Source of the DNA: Bacillota bacterium
Lineage (GTDB): Bacteria > Bacillota > Clostridia > Acetivibrionales > DTU013
Assembly (NCBI GenBank): GCA_023435805.1
Contig: JAEZMC010000109.1
Location: 1 to 16,228 of the forward strand
Length of the DNA: 16,228 nucleotides
Direction: 5' to 3'
Part shown: positions 1 through 7,440 of the stretch, one piece after another
Layout of the letters: the number at the start of each line of letters is the position of its first letter
Position numbering within the stretch: the first letter of the stretch is position 1
Notes under the pieces: model-generated
The model's input: the letters and a program-made list of their open reading frames with translations, nothing else
Databases searched by the model: none
What the model was told of the DNA's origin: nothing
Made by a program: the position numbers and the translations under genes

Positions 1-4
1 AATA

Positions 5-142
5 TTAAAGCTTTTTCATCTTACGGGCAGGGCTTCTCCGGTCGGCTGCATCCCGTTTCATTTCCTCATGTACATGATCGTAAAGTCATAGCCAGAGCAG
101 CGTCTTTATTTCTGTCGTTGTATATGGTACGATTTTTTCCAT
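5..142 (-). pseudogene. Decayed small coding fragment with an in-frame stop
   Basis: Read on the minus strand from the ATG at 142, this frame gives a peptide beginning MEKIVPYTTTEIKTLLWL. It meets an in-frame TGA at 88-86, then continues as LYDHVHEEMKRDAADRR and ends in lysines before TAA at 7-5. The frame also stays open upstream of the ATG to about position 183. The amphipathic, charged composition looks like real protein rather than random translation, and the two parts would join naturally if the stop were absent. There is no recognisable ribosome binding site before the ATG and I do not recognise a family. It could be a broken gene, the end of one whose start is elsewhere, or chance. Confidence 0.3.
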
Positions 143-145
143 AAT
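118..145 (+). promoter_or_regulatory. Possible sigma-A promoter for the secreted RTX hydrolase gene
   Basis: A TTGTAT box (118-123) is followed after 16 bases by CATAAT (140-145). This is the only reasonable -35/-10 pair seen before the gene starting at 199. It would leave a leader of about 45 bases. Both boxes are imperfect, so this is a modest candidate. Confidence 0.35.
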
Positions 146-198
146 AGAAGTATGTCCATAATACAGTTGTGTTGACGGTAATTTTCAGGAGGCTTCAT

Positions 199-2679
199 AT
201 GGTTCCCAAATCTAAAACAAGAGTATTAAAGGCAGCTATTCTTTTCCTTCTCTGCCTGGCGCTGATAATCGGTGCGATTCCCGGTGCATCCATCTCTTCC
301 GGTGTTTTAGCTGCTGAAAAACCTGCGGATAATAAAAAGATTATTGTGCCGGAATGCGGGATTTATTATGGTGGGCATACCTATGTTATTTTTTCCGGAC
401 AGGATACCTCCTGGAATTGGGAACGGCAACAAGCATTTTGTGAAGGACTTGGATTTGCGGCTGGCGTTAATGCTCATCTGGCATCCGTTGAGGACAGTGC
501 GGAAAATGCGGCAATATTGAAATTGCTTGGTATGAGTAAAGATCCCAATGCAGGATATGCGATTGGAGCCAGTGAAGCAAACGGTGTGTGGAAATGGGCG
601 GGGACGGGAGGCAATATATTTGGACGTCAGTTTTATACATATGATAATGACGGGAAAATCATCGGTTCAGGATATTCAGCCTCAGGCTATGACAATTGGT
701 GTACCGGAGCTCATGGAGAAATGGACCATTCCGGGGACGGCAGAGAACCAAATATCTGGCATGGCCCGTATTACGACCAGCATTATGCATATATGACGGG
801 GAATGGCTGGCATAATGAAGTAAATCTTAGCGGCGCGCCGTTTATTTGCGAATTTGACGGCGAAGTTGGTTTTGCTTACGCAGAAATGAATGATGATATG
901 GATTATTATGTATCAGCCGACCTAAATTCTGCATCCAGGGAAATTTATCAGTATAGTCCGGGCATTTATCTCGACCTCGGCAACGGGTATAGTGCCGCAA
1001 AGCCGATGAAAAGAAGCGAAGCGCCCAAAATGCTTAAAAAGCAGAAGGGCGGAGAGTATCCCGTACATCCTGATAAACATTACAATTTCCATGGCTGGGC
1101 TTATAAATCGTCCGGCGGACAGACGGAGCTTTTCGGGTATAAAACGGAAGAGCCGATGAAAATATGGGATTATAACAGTACGGAGCCGCTTGCCGTATGG
1201 AAAAATGAACCGATACTTACCCTGCATGCCGTTTGGGAAAACACGGATCATTGGAATGAGTCGGATCAGAACGCATCTGCTGCTTATCTTGCGATCAGCA
1301 GATTTGTCTATATACTTGGCGCTGACCCGAAAGGTCCTTATAGAGGCATGTCCGTGGGTGAAGCCATTAAGGAATTCTATAATCGCAGAAATGATACAAA
1401 AGAATTGGATAAAAAGCTGCCGCACCTGAAGAACAGTGAGAACATCAATGAAATAGATTTTATTTGCGCATCCGTGGGAGGCTGGAGAATTAAAAACTAT
1501 TCCGGAATCGACAGCAGCGCATGGAGCAATGCTCTGAAGCCCTGGGACAAGGCAGTAAACCCGGAAAGCGGAACCGGCTGGTCGTTTTTCGCAGCGGCTG
1601 TAGAGAATAATAATGGAGCGAACGCAGTCGTGTACAAGGGGACAGATCCGACGGTGAAGGACAGTGTGTACACAGATTATCTTTTTGGAGTCAACGGAGT
1701 TTTAAATACTCAGTTCCAGCAGGCACTAAACTTCTTCCGGGATAATCATGACGACCGGACGTTTGTCGCCGGGCATTCGCTTGGCGGTGCGCTGGCAAGT
1801 CATGTGGCATTGACGATGGGAGTAAAGGCGCACACAATCAACAGTGCGGAAGGCTGGACAATCCCGCTTACAATCCGTAAGAACTACCTGACCCGTGATT
1901 TCACAGGAAATGATAAACTGAACGTTCTGGACCCCTGGATACATATGAACGACCAATTAATAGGCAAGCATTCCATTTCCGTAAGAAGCCGTCATGAAAT
2001 CAACATGCCGTTTTTTAAGAATTCTTTAGAGGATCATTCGATCAATCGGGCAATCTCCTATGAGAACGGCAGGTATTTCGTCGGACCATCAAAATACCTG
2101 TCCTATAAAGGAGCGTGGGAATACTACGTAGGGAGAGGGATTGACTCGAGCGAGAGCAGCCCGGTTGTAAATGATCGGGAAATGGTTTATCTGGGGACTT
2201 CCGGAAATGATCACTACAAATATAAAAGTCCGATCGGCGGTATCTTGTTTGGCGGTGCTGGAAACGATATTATGGAGGGTGGCTCCGGGAACGACATACT
2301 GATTGGCGGCACAGGCAATGACATACTAAAAGGCGGTCCCGGTGATGACACATATGTTATCAGGAGCAATCCGAAAGGCACTGCCAGCATTGTCGATAAC
2401 AGTCCTACCATTCCCGGGGGCAAACCCGCGTTGACCAGCGTCAAAATTGTCAATTTGGATGTTGTAAAAATGAGCACCGATGTAAAAATCTTAACCGAGA
2501 AGGGAAAGGCTGATAAGGGCTGTATCATATTGCTCTCAGACGGGCAGAAAGTGATATTGGATTCCAGGACGTTGAAAAATGCTAAAATCTATCTGGTTGA
2601 TGCACCGGAAGCCGTTGTTTGGGGAGAAAAGCCAAAAGAAAAATTAATATGGCCGTCAAATAAAGGGGTGCGAAAATAA
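199..2679 (+). CDS. Secreted multidomain lipase-like protein with C-type lectin and RTX repeats
   Basis: The ATG at 199 is chosen because AGGAGG (187-192) lies six bases upstream; a GTG at 169 in the same frame has no such site. The product has 826 residues. A signal peptide (about 8-39) ends near VLAAEK. Residues about 53-221 look like a C-type lectin domain: YVIFSGQDTSWNWERQQAFC near its start, AHLASVED, and the closing WHNEVN and FICEFD with spaced cysteines. Residues about 256-347 resemble an InlB/Flg_new-type repeat (HGWAYKSSGG, then LHAVWEN). A lipase class 3-like alpha/beta hydrolase follows, with VVYKGT near 477 and the nucleophile elbow GHSLGG at 525-530 (Ser527). Three to four RTX nonapeptides of the GGxGNDxL kind (about 685-717) should bind calcium. 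The likely role is extracellular ester or lipid hydrolysis with glycan or surface binding. The substrate is unknown. The next gene runs in the opposite direction, so it seems monocistronic. Confidence 0.85.
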   Translation: MVPKSKTRVLKAAILFLLCLALIIGAIPGASISSGVLAAEKPADNKKIIVPECGIYYGGHTYVIFSGQDTSWNWERQQAFCEGLGFAAGVNAHLASVEDSAENAAILKLLGMSKDPNAGYAIGASEANGVWKWAGTGGNIFGRQFYTYDNDGKIIGSGYSASGYDNWCTGAHGEMDHSGDGREPNIWHGPYYDQHYAYMTGNGWHNEVNLSGAPFICEFDGEVGFAYAEMNDDMDYYVSADLNSASREIYQYSPGIYLDLGNGYSAAKPMKRSEAPKMLKKQKGGEYPVHPDKHYNFHGWAYKSSGGQTELFGYKTEEPMKIWDYNSTEPLAVWKNEPILTLHAVWENTDHWNESDQNASAAYLAISRFVYILGADPKGPYRGMSVGEAIKEFYNRRNDTKELDKKLPHLKNSENINEIDFICASVGGWRIKNYSGIDSSAWSNALKPWDKAVNPESGTGWSFFAAAVENNNGANAVVYKGTDPTVKDSVYTDYLFGVNGVLNTQFQQALNFFRDNHDDRTFVAGHSLGGALASHVALTMGVKAHTINSAEGWTIPLTIRKNYLTRDFTGNDKLNVLDPWIHMNDQLIGKHSISVRSRHEINMPFFKNSLEDHSINRAISYENGRYFVGPSKYLSYKGAWEYYVGRGIDSSESSPVVNDREMVYLGTSGNDHYKYKSPIGGILFGGAGNDIMEGGSGNDILIGGTGNDILKGGPGDDTYVIRSNPKGTASIVDNSPTIPGGKPALTSVKIVNLDVVKMSTDVKILTEKGKADKGCIILLSDGQKVILDSRTLKNAKIYLVDAPEAVVWGEKPKEKLIWPSNKGVRK

Positions 2680-2823
2680 GCTGCGCCGCCTGGCAACGCA
2701 GGCATACCCTGTGTGTCGGCCGGCGTGTTTGCGGGCAAATTGAATAACATTATGCATGAGGTCGGGTGGAGTGTTTAATAAAAAGACGATTACACTGAAA
2801 TAGTATGAAAAATTGTTCTCGCC

Positions 2824-2841
2824 TGGCCTTTTCGTGGGCCA
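2824..2841 (-). terminator. Weak hairpin after the AraC regulator
   Basis: TGGCC (2824-2828) pairs with GGCCA (2837-2841), just downstream of the stop of the minus-strand regulator gene. On that strand a run of Ts comes only about a dozen bases later, so the hairpin is a poor match to a classical terminator. Confidence 0.25.
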
Positions 2842-2850
2842 CCGTATATG

Positions 2851-5175
2851 TTACAAATCTTTTATGGTTAAGGAGTATTTCGACGGCGGTATCCCGAATT
2901 TTTTTGTAAACGATTTTGTAAAATATGAAGTACTGTTATACCCTACCTTCTCGCATAGGGAGGTGACACTTATCAGCGGTTTTGACATAAGGAGCTCCTT
3001 TGCCTTTTCTAGTCTTAAGTTATTTATATAATCCGGGTAGTTCATACCGGTAAACTGCTTGAATATTTTACTGAAATACTGCGGAGTGATACCCAGTTTG
3101 TTCGCCATCATGGCAGCAGAGAGGTAACTGTCACAATAGCATTCATTGAGGTACTTTACAGCGGCGTTAAACAAGTCTGCCGCCTTCATATTCTTTACAC
3201 CTGAAATGAGAGAGCTTGTTTCTACGAATAAACCGGAAAACCATTCCCTTACTTCCGAAAAGTCTTCAAAACCTTTGATCGTCTGATACATTTGTTCTAT
3301 ATCGCTGTTCTTTGTATTAGTACTAATCGATTGAAATGCCTCCGGTATTTTTGTGATAGCTTCTGCGAGACTAAAAAATATTCCTGTGATCTTTTCATAG
3401 CTGCAATTTTTTATAACTGCCAAAAGCTTATCTATATCGTTGTTATATTGTTCTAAGGAACCTGCTTTAATTGAATTGATGATGGACACGATAATCCTGT
3501 TGGTTACATCAATTTTTTCGTCTCTTATTTGTATACTCGTATTTTCGAATATAAGGCCTTTCCCGTATATAAGCCTATAGTTTGTAAGTGTATAGGCCTG
3601 GTTATATTTTGCTCTGAATTCTTTAATAGTCATACCATTTAAAGCTTCACTTATTCCAATAGACAATGTGAGGCTGAAAAGGCTGCTTATGGTATCCTGC
3701 AGGCCCTTTAACAGAGCTATGGTATCACTGCTTTTGATTGTTCCATTACGGCAGGGATAACTGGCTAAAATAATTATTTGATCCAGGCCGGATATAAATG
3801 TGGAGCAATCGAAACAGGGCTTTAAAGTATCACATGCAATACTTTCAATAGAACTGAGCTGAAAATTGACAGCTTCCTTTGAATTGTTTTCTAAAAACTG
3901 TTTATAACAATCAATCCTTAGAACAAACATCTGATAAATATGATCTTGCCCCTTGTCAAGCTTGTAATCGTCAATACCCTGTAAGAATTCCTGTGAGGTT
4001 AACCTGCTGTTTGGATCAAGAAGGCGGTGCAGAAAAGTATTCTTTAAACTGTTGAAGTTTTGTGTACTATCCTTCTCAAGATAATTCAGCCGTTCAACAA
4101 ACTTGCCGATCAAGCCTGCGATATGCTTTTCCTCACTGGAGATGCTGCCGTTAGAGGCCTCCTCTCCCAGGAGGTTTCTGATATTGGAGAATACGTTGTT
4201 AATGGGAGTATATAGCCTGAAGGAAACAAAAATATACACTAACGCCAATAGAAGCAGGGCTACTAGACAAAAGAAAATAATAGTGTTTCTAGTGCTTATT
4301 GTCTTTGCAAAAAAGCTGGTATAATCGCTTATGAAAAAAATAATGTAGGTATTGCCATTGGGAATGAGGTAATTGATTATGCTCTGTTTATTCTTTAAAT
4401 AGGTATTGATACTTCCATAGCTCGATTTGGAATTTTTTATTTCTTCAAAATAGGCTTCGCCTGAAATATTTTGTGAAAACATTTCTTTATTATTATGTGA
4501 GATGATATTCCCGTTCCAGTCTGTTATGACAAGGCTTTGACCCGGCTGCAAAAACTCCTGGTTTATCTGGCTGAAAAGGCTATCAGGCCTGAAATTCAAT
4601 ACTACATAATCGCTGGTACTCTCGCCGTAGTATTTGCTGTATATTGTTGTGATTAAGTCCAGGGTACCGTTGTTATTTTTAATCTGCCGGGGCTTTGGAT
4701 GGAGGTTTTTGTTATTTAAAATAAGAGATGAAATTTCTTTGCTGTCTTCCTCATATAAAGGTGATCCGCCAAAATCAAGTACTACCTTGTCATTTACAAC
4801 AATATAAACTGAATACAATTGGGGACTGGAAATAATAACGTTATTAATATAGGCCACTGCTCTGCTTTTTTCTTCATTTGTAGGATTGCCATAAAATAAA
4901 GGGATAACGTTCCGGTATATCTGGTACGCTGTCCGTGCTGTGGATTCGACATTATTCTTTAGAGACAAACCGGTATTTGACAGTGTCAAATATGAATTGG
5001 TGGTTATATCCTGCATACTTTCATTGCCGTATAATATGGAAAAGAAAACGGATATGATCAGAATGATGCACAGGGTAGGGAGAATAAAACTGGCTGTCAG
5101 CTTAATAAGTATCCGGTTTTTTCGGAACTTGCCATTAAAAAGCGACTTAAAAGGACTTGCTTTATTTATCATCAT
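2851..5175 (-). CDS. Membrane-anchored sensor with AraC-type DNA-binding domain
   Basis: This 774-residue protein probably senses an extracellular carbohydrate, directly or through the solute-binding lipoprotein, and activates the divergent importer genes. A first membrane helix spans about 22-49 and a second about 298-319. The roughly 250 residues between them would lie outside the cell and resemble a Cache-type sensor. A cytoplasmic linker follows, and an AraC/XylS helix-turn-helix pair occupies about 665-770. That pair contains SAAMMANKLGITPQYFSKIF and the conserved second helix region VTSLCEKVGYNSTSYFTKSF. The ATG at 5175 is preceded by AAAGG seven bases upstream on its strand. This architecture is typical of YesN-like regulators placed beside LplB/YtcP/LipO importers in Paenibacillus and Clostridia. 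The gene is noticeably AT-rich. The inducer cannot be read from the sequence. Confidence 0.9.
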   Translation of the reverse strand: MMINKASPFKSLFNGKFRKNRILIKLTASFILPTLCIILIISVFFSILYGNESMQDITTNSYLTLSNTGLSLKNNVESTARTAYQIYRNVIPLFYGNPTNEEKSRAVAYINNVIISSPQLYSVYIVVNDKVVLDFGGSPLYEEDSKEISSLILNNKNLHPKPRQIKNNNGTLDLITTIYSKYYGESTSDYVVLNFRPDSLFSQINQEFLQPGQSLVITDWNGNIISHNNKEMFSQNISGEAYFEEIKNSKSSYGSINTYLKNKQSIINYLIPNGNTYIIFFISDYTSFFAKTISTRNTIIFFCLVALLLLALVYIFVSFRLYTPINNVFSNIRNLLGEEASNGSISSEEKHIAGLIGKFVERLNYLEKDSTQNFNSLKNTFLHRLLDPNSRLTSQEFLQGIDDYKLDKGQDHIYQMFVLRIDCYKQFLENNSKEAVNFQLSSIESIACDTLKPCFDCSTFISGLDQIIILASYPCRNGTIKSSDTIALLKGLQDTISSLFSLTLSIGISEALNGMTIKEFRAKYNQAYTLTNYRLIYGKGLIFENTSIQIRDEKIDVTNRIIVSIINSIKAGSLEQYNNDIDKLLAVIKNCSYEKITGIFFSLAEAITKIPEAFQSISTNTKNSDIEQMYQTIKGFEDFSEVREWFSGLFVETSSLISGVKNMKAADLFNAAVKYLNECYCDSYLSAAMMANKLGITPQYFSKIFKQFTGMNYPDYINNLRLEKAKELLMSKPLISVTSLCEKVGYNSTSYFTKSFTKKFGIPPSKYSLTIKDL

Positions 5176-5457
5176 TCCATAACCTTTCAGTTGGTTTATA
5201 GATACGGCATATAAGAATTATAACATCTCCTTTACTGGCATTAAATAGGTGGAATATTGAAAAAAATTAATATGCATGTAAAAAATTCAATTCATTTGCT
5301 AAATTAAATTTTTACATATTTTTTCATTAAATTTTCGTGATTGTTTAAATTATTACAAGGATATTAAGTCTTTAGGTTTGAATTCGAAAGATGCACCTGT
5401 TACCATGGCCTTGTAAAGCACAACAGAACTCCCTTGTATAAAGAAAGGAACATAGGC
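5176..5457. promoter_or_regulatory. AT-rich divergent control region between regulator and importer
   Basis: This stretch separates the AraC-type regulator from the permease genes and must hold control elements for both. The regulator promoter is listed separately. An imperfect inverted arrangement, ATTGAA (5256-5261) and TTCAAT (5286-5291) around a central ATGCAT (5272-5277), could be part of an operator. No convincing sigma-A promoter for the importer was found; TTGTTT (5341-5346) and TATTAA (5362-5367) are only 15 bases apart. Activator-dependent promoters often look this weak. Confidence 0.5.
5217..5245 (-). promoter_or_regulatory. Promoter of the AraC-type regulator gene
   Basis: On the minus strand a perfect TATAAT (5222-5217), preceded by TGT to give an extended -10, lies 17 bases from a weak TTTAAT -35 (5245-5240). 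It would give a leader of roughly 35 bases. Confidence 0.5.
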
Positions 5458-6414
5458 ATGGCAGCACAACAGATTCGTCGAAAGAAAGTTCAAAACCAAT
5501 TTATCAACGAAATTGGAAGAAATAAAACATCCTATTCTATGGCACTTCCTGGAATGATCTTTTTAATCCTGTTTTGCTATATACCATATTATTATCTGGT
5601 AGTAGCTTTTAAAGATTTTAATCTGATGGACGGGGTTCTTGGAAGTCCCTGGGTCGGGCTTGAAAACTTTAAATTCTTTTTTTCCTCAGGGGGGAAGGCA
5701 TATGAAACTACGAGAAATACTCTGCTAATAAATATTTACATTATTATAACCAGTCTTGTTGCTCAGGTAGGGTTGGCCATTTTTGTAAATGAGATAAAAA
5801 ACAAATATTTTAAAAGTATCACTCAATCATTTTACTTTTTTCCTTACTTTCTTTCCTGGGTAGTTATTGGTGAAATAATATATAACCTATTTTCAAGTGA
5901 CTACGGGGCCATCAACAATATTTTGTCAAATGTCGGGATACAGCCTGTTGAATGGTACAAGCACCCTGAATACTGGAGATCGATACTTTTGGCCGCAAAC
6001 ATATGGAAAAATACAGGTTATGGGACGCTGGTCTATTTGGCCACGTTGTCGGCTTTTGACAGTTCGTACTACGAAGCTGCCATTGTAGATGGGGCTAACA
6101 GAATACAGTGCATTTGGCGAATCACGCTTCCGATGCTGAAGCCGACAATGATTGTTCTGGTGCTTTTCTCCATAGGCAGAATATTCTTTGGAGATTTTGG
6201 AATGGTTTACGGGGTTGTGCGTGATATCGGGCCACTGCTAAGCAAGGTTGAAATCATCGATACCTATGTATTCAGGGCGTTCAGGCAAATGGGTGCGGCG
6301 GGGATCGGAATGTCTGTGGCAGTTGGACTTTACCAATCGCTGGTAGGTTTGATCATTATAATATTAAGCAACAGATTTGCAAAAAAAATCAATGACGGCT
6401 CCGCGCTGTTCTAG
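5458..6414 (+). CDS. ABC sugar transporter permease, LplB type
   Basis: This is one of two inner-membrane subunits of a carbohydrate importer. The ATG at 5458 is preferred over a TTG at 5434 because AAAGGA lies about eight bases before it. The 318-residue product has several hydrophobic helices, starting with a segment SMALPGMIFLILFCYIPYYY typical of LplB/UgpA-type permeases. It carries the EAA coupling loop (Glu206, EAAIVDGANRIQCIWRITLP), which contacts the ATPase. The second permease starts ten bases after the stop, so the two are co-transcribed. No ATP-binding subunit is encoded in the window. Importers of this family usually borrow a shared MsmX/UgpC-like ATPase. The sugar is unknown; family members are usually linked to complex oligosaccharides. 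Confidence 0.92.
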   Translation: MAAQQIRRKKVQNQFINEIGRNKTSYSMALPGMIFLILFCYIPYYYLVVAFKDFNLMDGVLGSPWVGLENFKFFFSSGGKAYETTRNTLLINIYIIITSLVAQVGLAIFVNEIKNKYFKSITQSFYFFPYFLSWVVIGEIIYNLFSSDYGAINNILSNVGIQPVEWYKHPEYWRSILLAANIWKNTGYGTLVYLATLSAFDSSYYEAAIVDGANRIQCIWRITLPMLKPTMIVLVLFSIGRIFFGDFGMVYGVVRDIGPLLSKVEIIDTYVFRAFRQMGAAGIGMSVAVGLYQSLVGLIIIILSNRFAKKINDGSALF

Positions 6415-6424
6415 GAGGGAAAAG

Positions 6425-7306
6425 ATGAAAAGCAATTCATTTTCAGACAGGGTCGTATCAATCGTTTCATATGCCATCGTTTCAATATTTTCGGTTATTT
6501 GCCTGTATCCTCTGCTTCTTACAGCGGCGGTGTCATTTTCTGATGAGAACAAGGTGCAGATTCACGGGTTCAGGTTGATTCCGGAAGAGTTCTCCTTAGA
6601 AACATACAAATACCTTTGGGACAGAGCATCGGACAGCATAACCAGAGCGTACGGAGTTTCAGTCCTTATAACGGTGGTTGGCACCATAACCGCAATGCTG
6701 GTCACATCTATGCTTGCATATACAATATCGCAGAAAAATATCAAGTATAGGAATGCCATTTCCTTCTTCTGTTATATAACTGTTATATTTTCCGCTGGTA
6801 TGGTTCCATGGTATATAGTTTGTGTAAACGTCCTTCATATACAAAATACGGTTTTTGCATTATTTATTCCCTACACGGTAAACGTTTGGAACCTGTTTTT
6901 GCTGCGGAATTATTTCCAGTCAATTCCGGATGCGGTTATTGAATCTGCAAGAATAGACGGTGCGAATTCCTTTTTTATCTTCTGCAAGCTGGTGGTGCCC
7001 TTATCAAAGACTGCAATGCTTACGGTAGGCATGTTTTATGTCATTCAGTTCTGGAACGACTGGTGGCTGGCTATCATGCTGATGACAAACAGCAAGCTGT
7101 ATCCTTTGCAGTATTATTTATACAGCCTGTTAACATCGGCTCAGGCTCTTTCTCAGCATAGTATAAGTTCGAGCAATATTTCAATCCCCACGGAGACGAT
7201 CAAAATGGCAACTACCATGATTACAATCGGACCTATTCTATTCCTTTATCCATTTGTACAGAAGTATTTTGTCAAAGGAATTATGATTGGCGCAGTCAAA
7301 GGCTAG
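6425..7306 (+). CDS. ABC sugar transporter permease, YtcP type
   Basis: This is the second permease of the importer, with 293 residues. The ATG at 6425 follows AGGAGG (6415-6420) closely, so it is a better start than the in-frame TTG at 6377, which would overlap the previous gene. The sequence shows an N-terminal helix (VVSIVSYAIVSIFSVICLYP) and further membrane segments. Its EAA-type loop begins at about residue 173 (ESARIDGANSFFIFCKLVVP). The C-terminus FVKGIMIGAVKG is typical of YtcP/AraQ-like subunits. It should form a heterodimer with the preceding permease. The solute-binding lipoprotein gene lies 134 bases downstream. Confidence 0.93.
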   Translation: MKSNSFSDRVVSIVSYAIVSIFSVICLYPLLLTAAVSFSDENKVQIHGFRLIPEEFSLETYKYLWDRASDSITRAYGVSVLITVVGTITAMLVTSMLAYTISQKNIKYRNAISFFCYITVIFSAGMVPWYIVCVNVLHIQNTVFALFIPYTVNVWNLFLLRNYFQSIPDAVIESARIDGANSFFIFCKLVVPLSKTAMLTVGMFYVIQFWNDWWLAIMLMTNSKLYPLQYYLYSLLTSAQALSQHSISSSNISIPTETIKMATTMITIGPILFLYPFVQKYFVKGIMIGAVKG

Positions 7307-7390
7307 CGTCTTCTTATAAGCTCTACCTTAAGCTAGTGATACAATGATTACCTTCACACCTCTTAGTGGCCATAGGAAGTTGAGGTATAG

Positions 7391-7419
7391 TTGATTGCTA
7401 TAGATAACACTGTTAAAAT
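7391..7419 (+). promoter_or_regulatory. Possible extra promoter in front of the solute-binding protein gene
   Basis: TTGATT (7391-7396) and TAAAAT (7414-7419) are spaced by 17 bases, just ahead of the GGGAGG ribosome binding site of the lipoprotein gene. A short inverted repeat, ACCTC (about 7352-7356) with GAGGT (7382-7386), lies before it. Together they could let the binding protein be made in excess of the permeases, as is common in such importers. Confidence 0.35.
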
Positions 7420-7440
7420 TAATTCTAAGGGAGGAAAAAT

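Noticed and set aside
922..1425. Long open frame on the reverse strand inside the secreted lipase gene
   Set aside because: It lies wholly opposite a gene with clear domains, has no ribosome binding site, and its translation has no recognisable features.
2245..2345. Repeated DNA in the C-terminal part of the secreted protein considered as a non-coding repeat array
   Set aside because: The periodicity of 27 bases is fully explained by coding RTX nonapeptides in frame.
2680..2775. The frame of the secreted lipase stays open for about 31 codons after its stop codon and looks partly protein-like
   Set aside because: An open run of this length is common by chance, there is no stop-readthrough context, and no recognisable motif follows.
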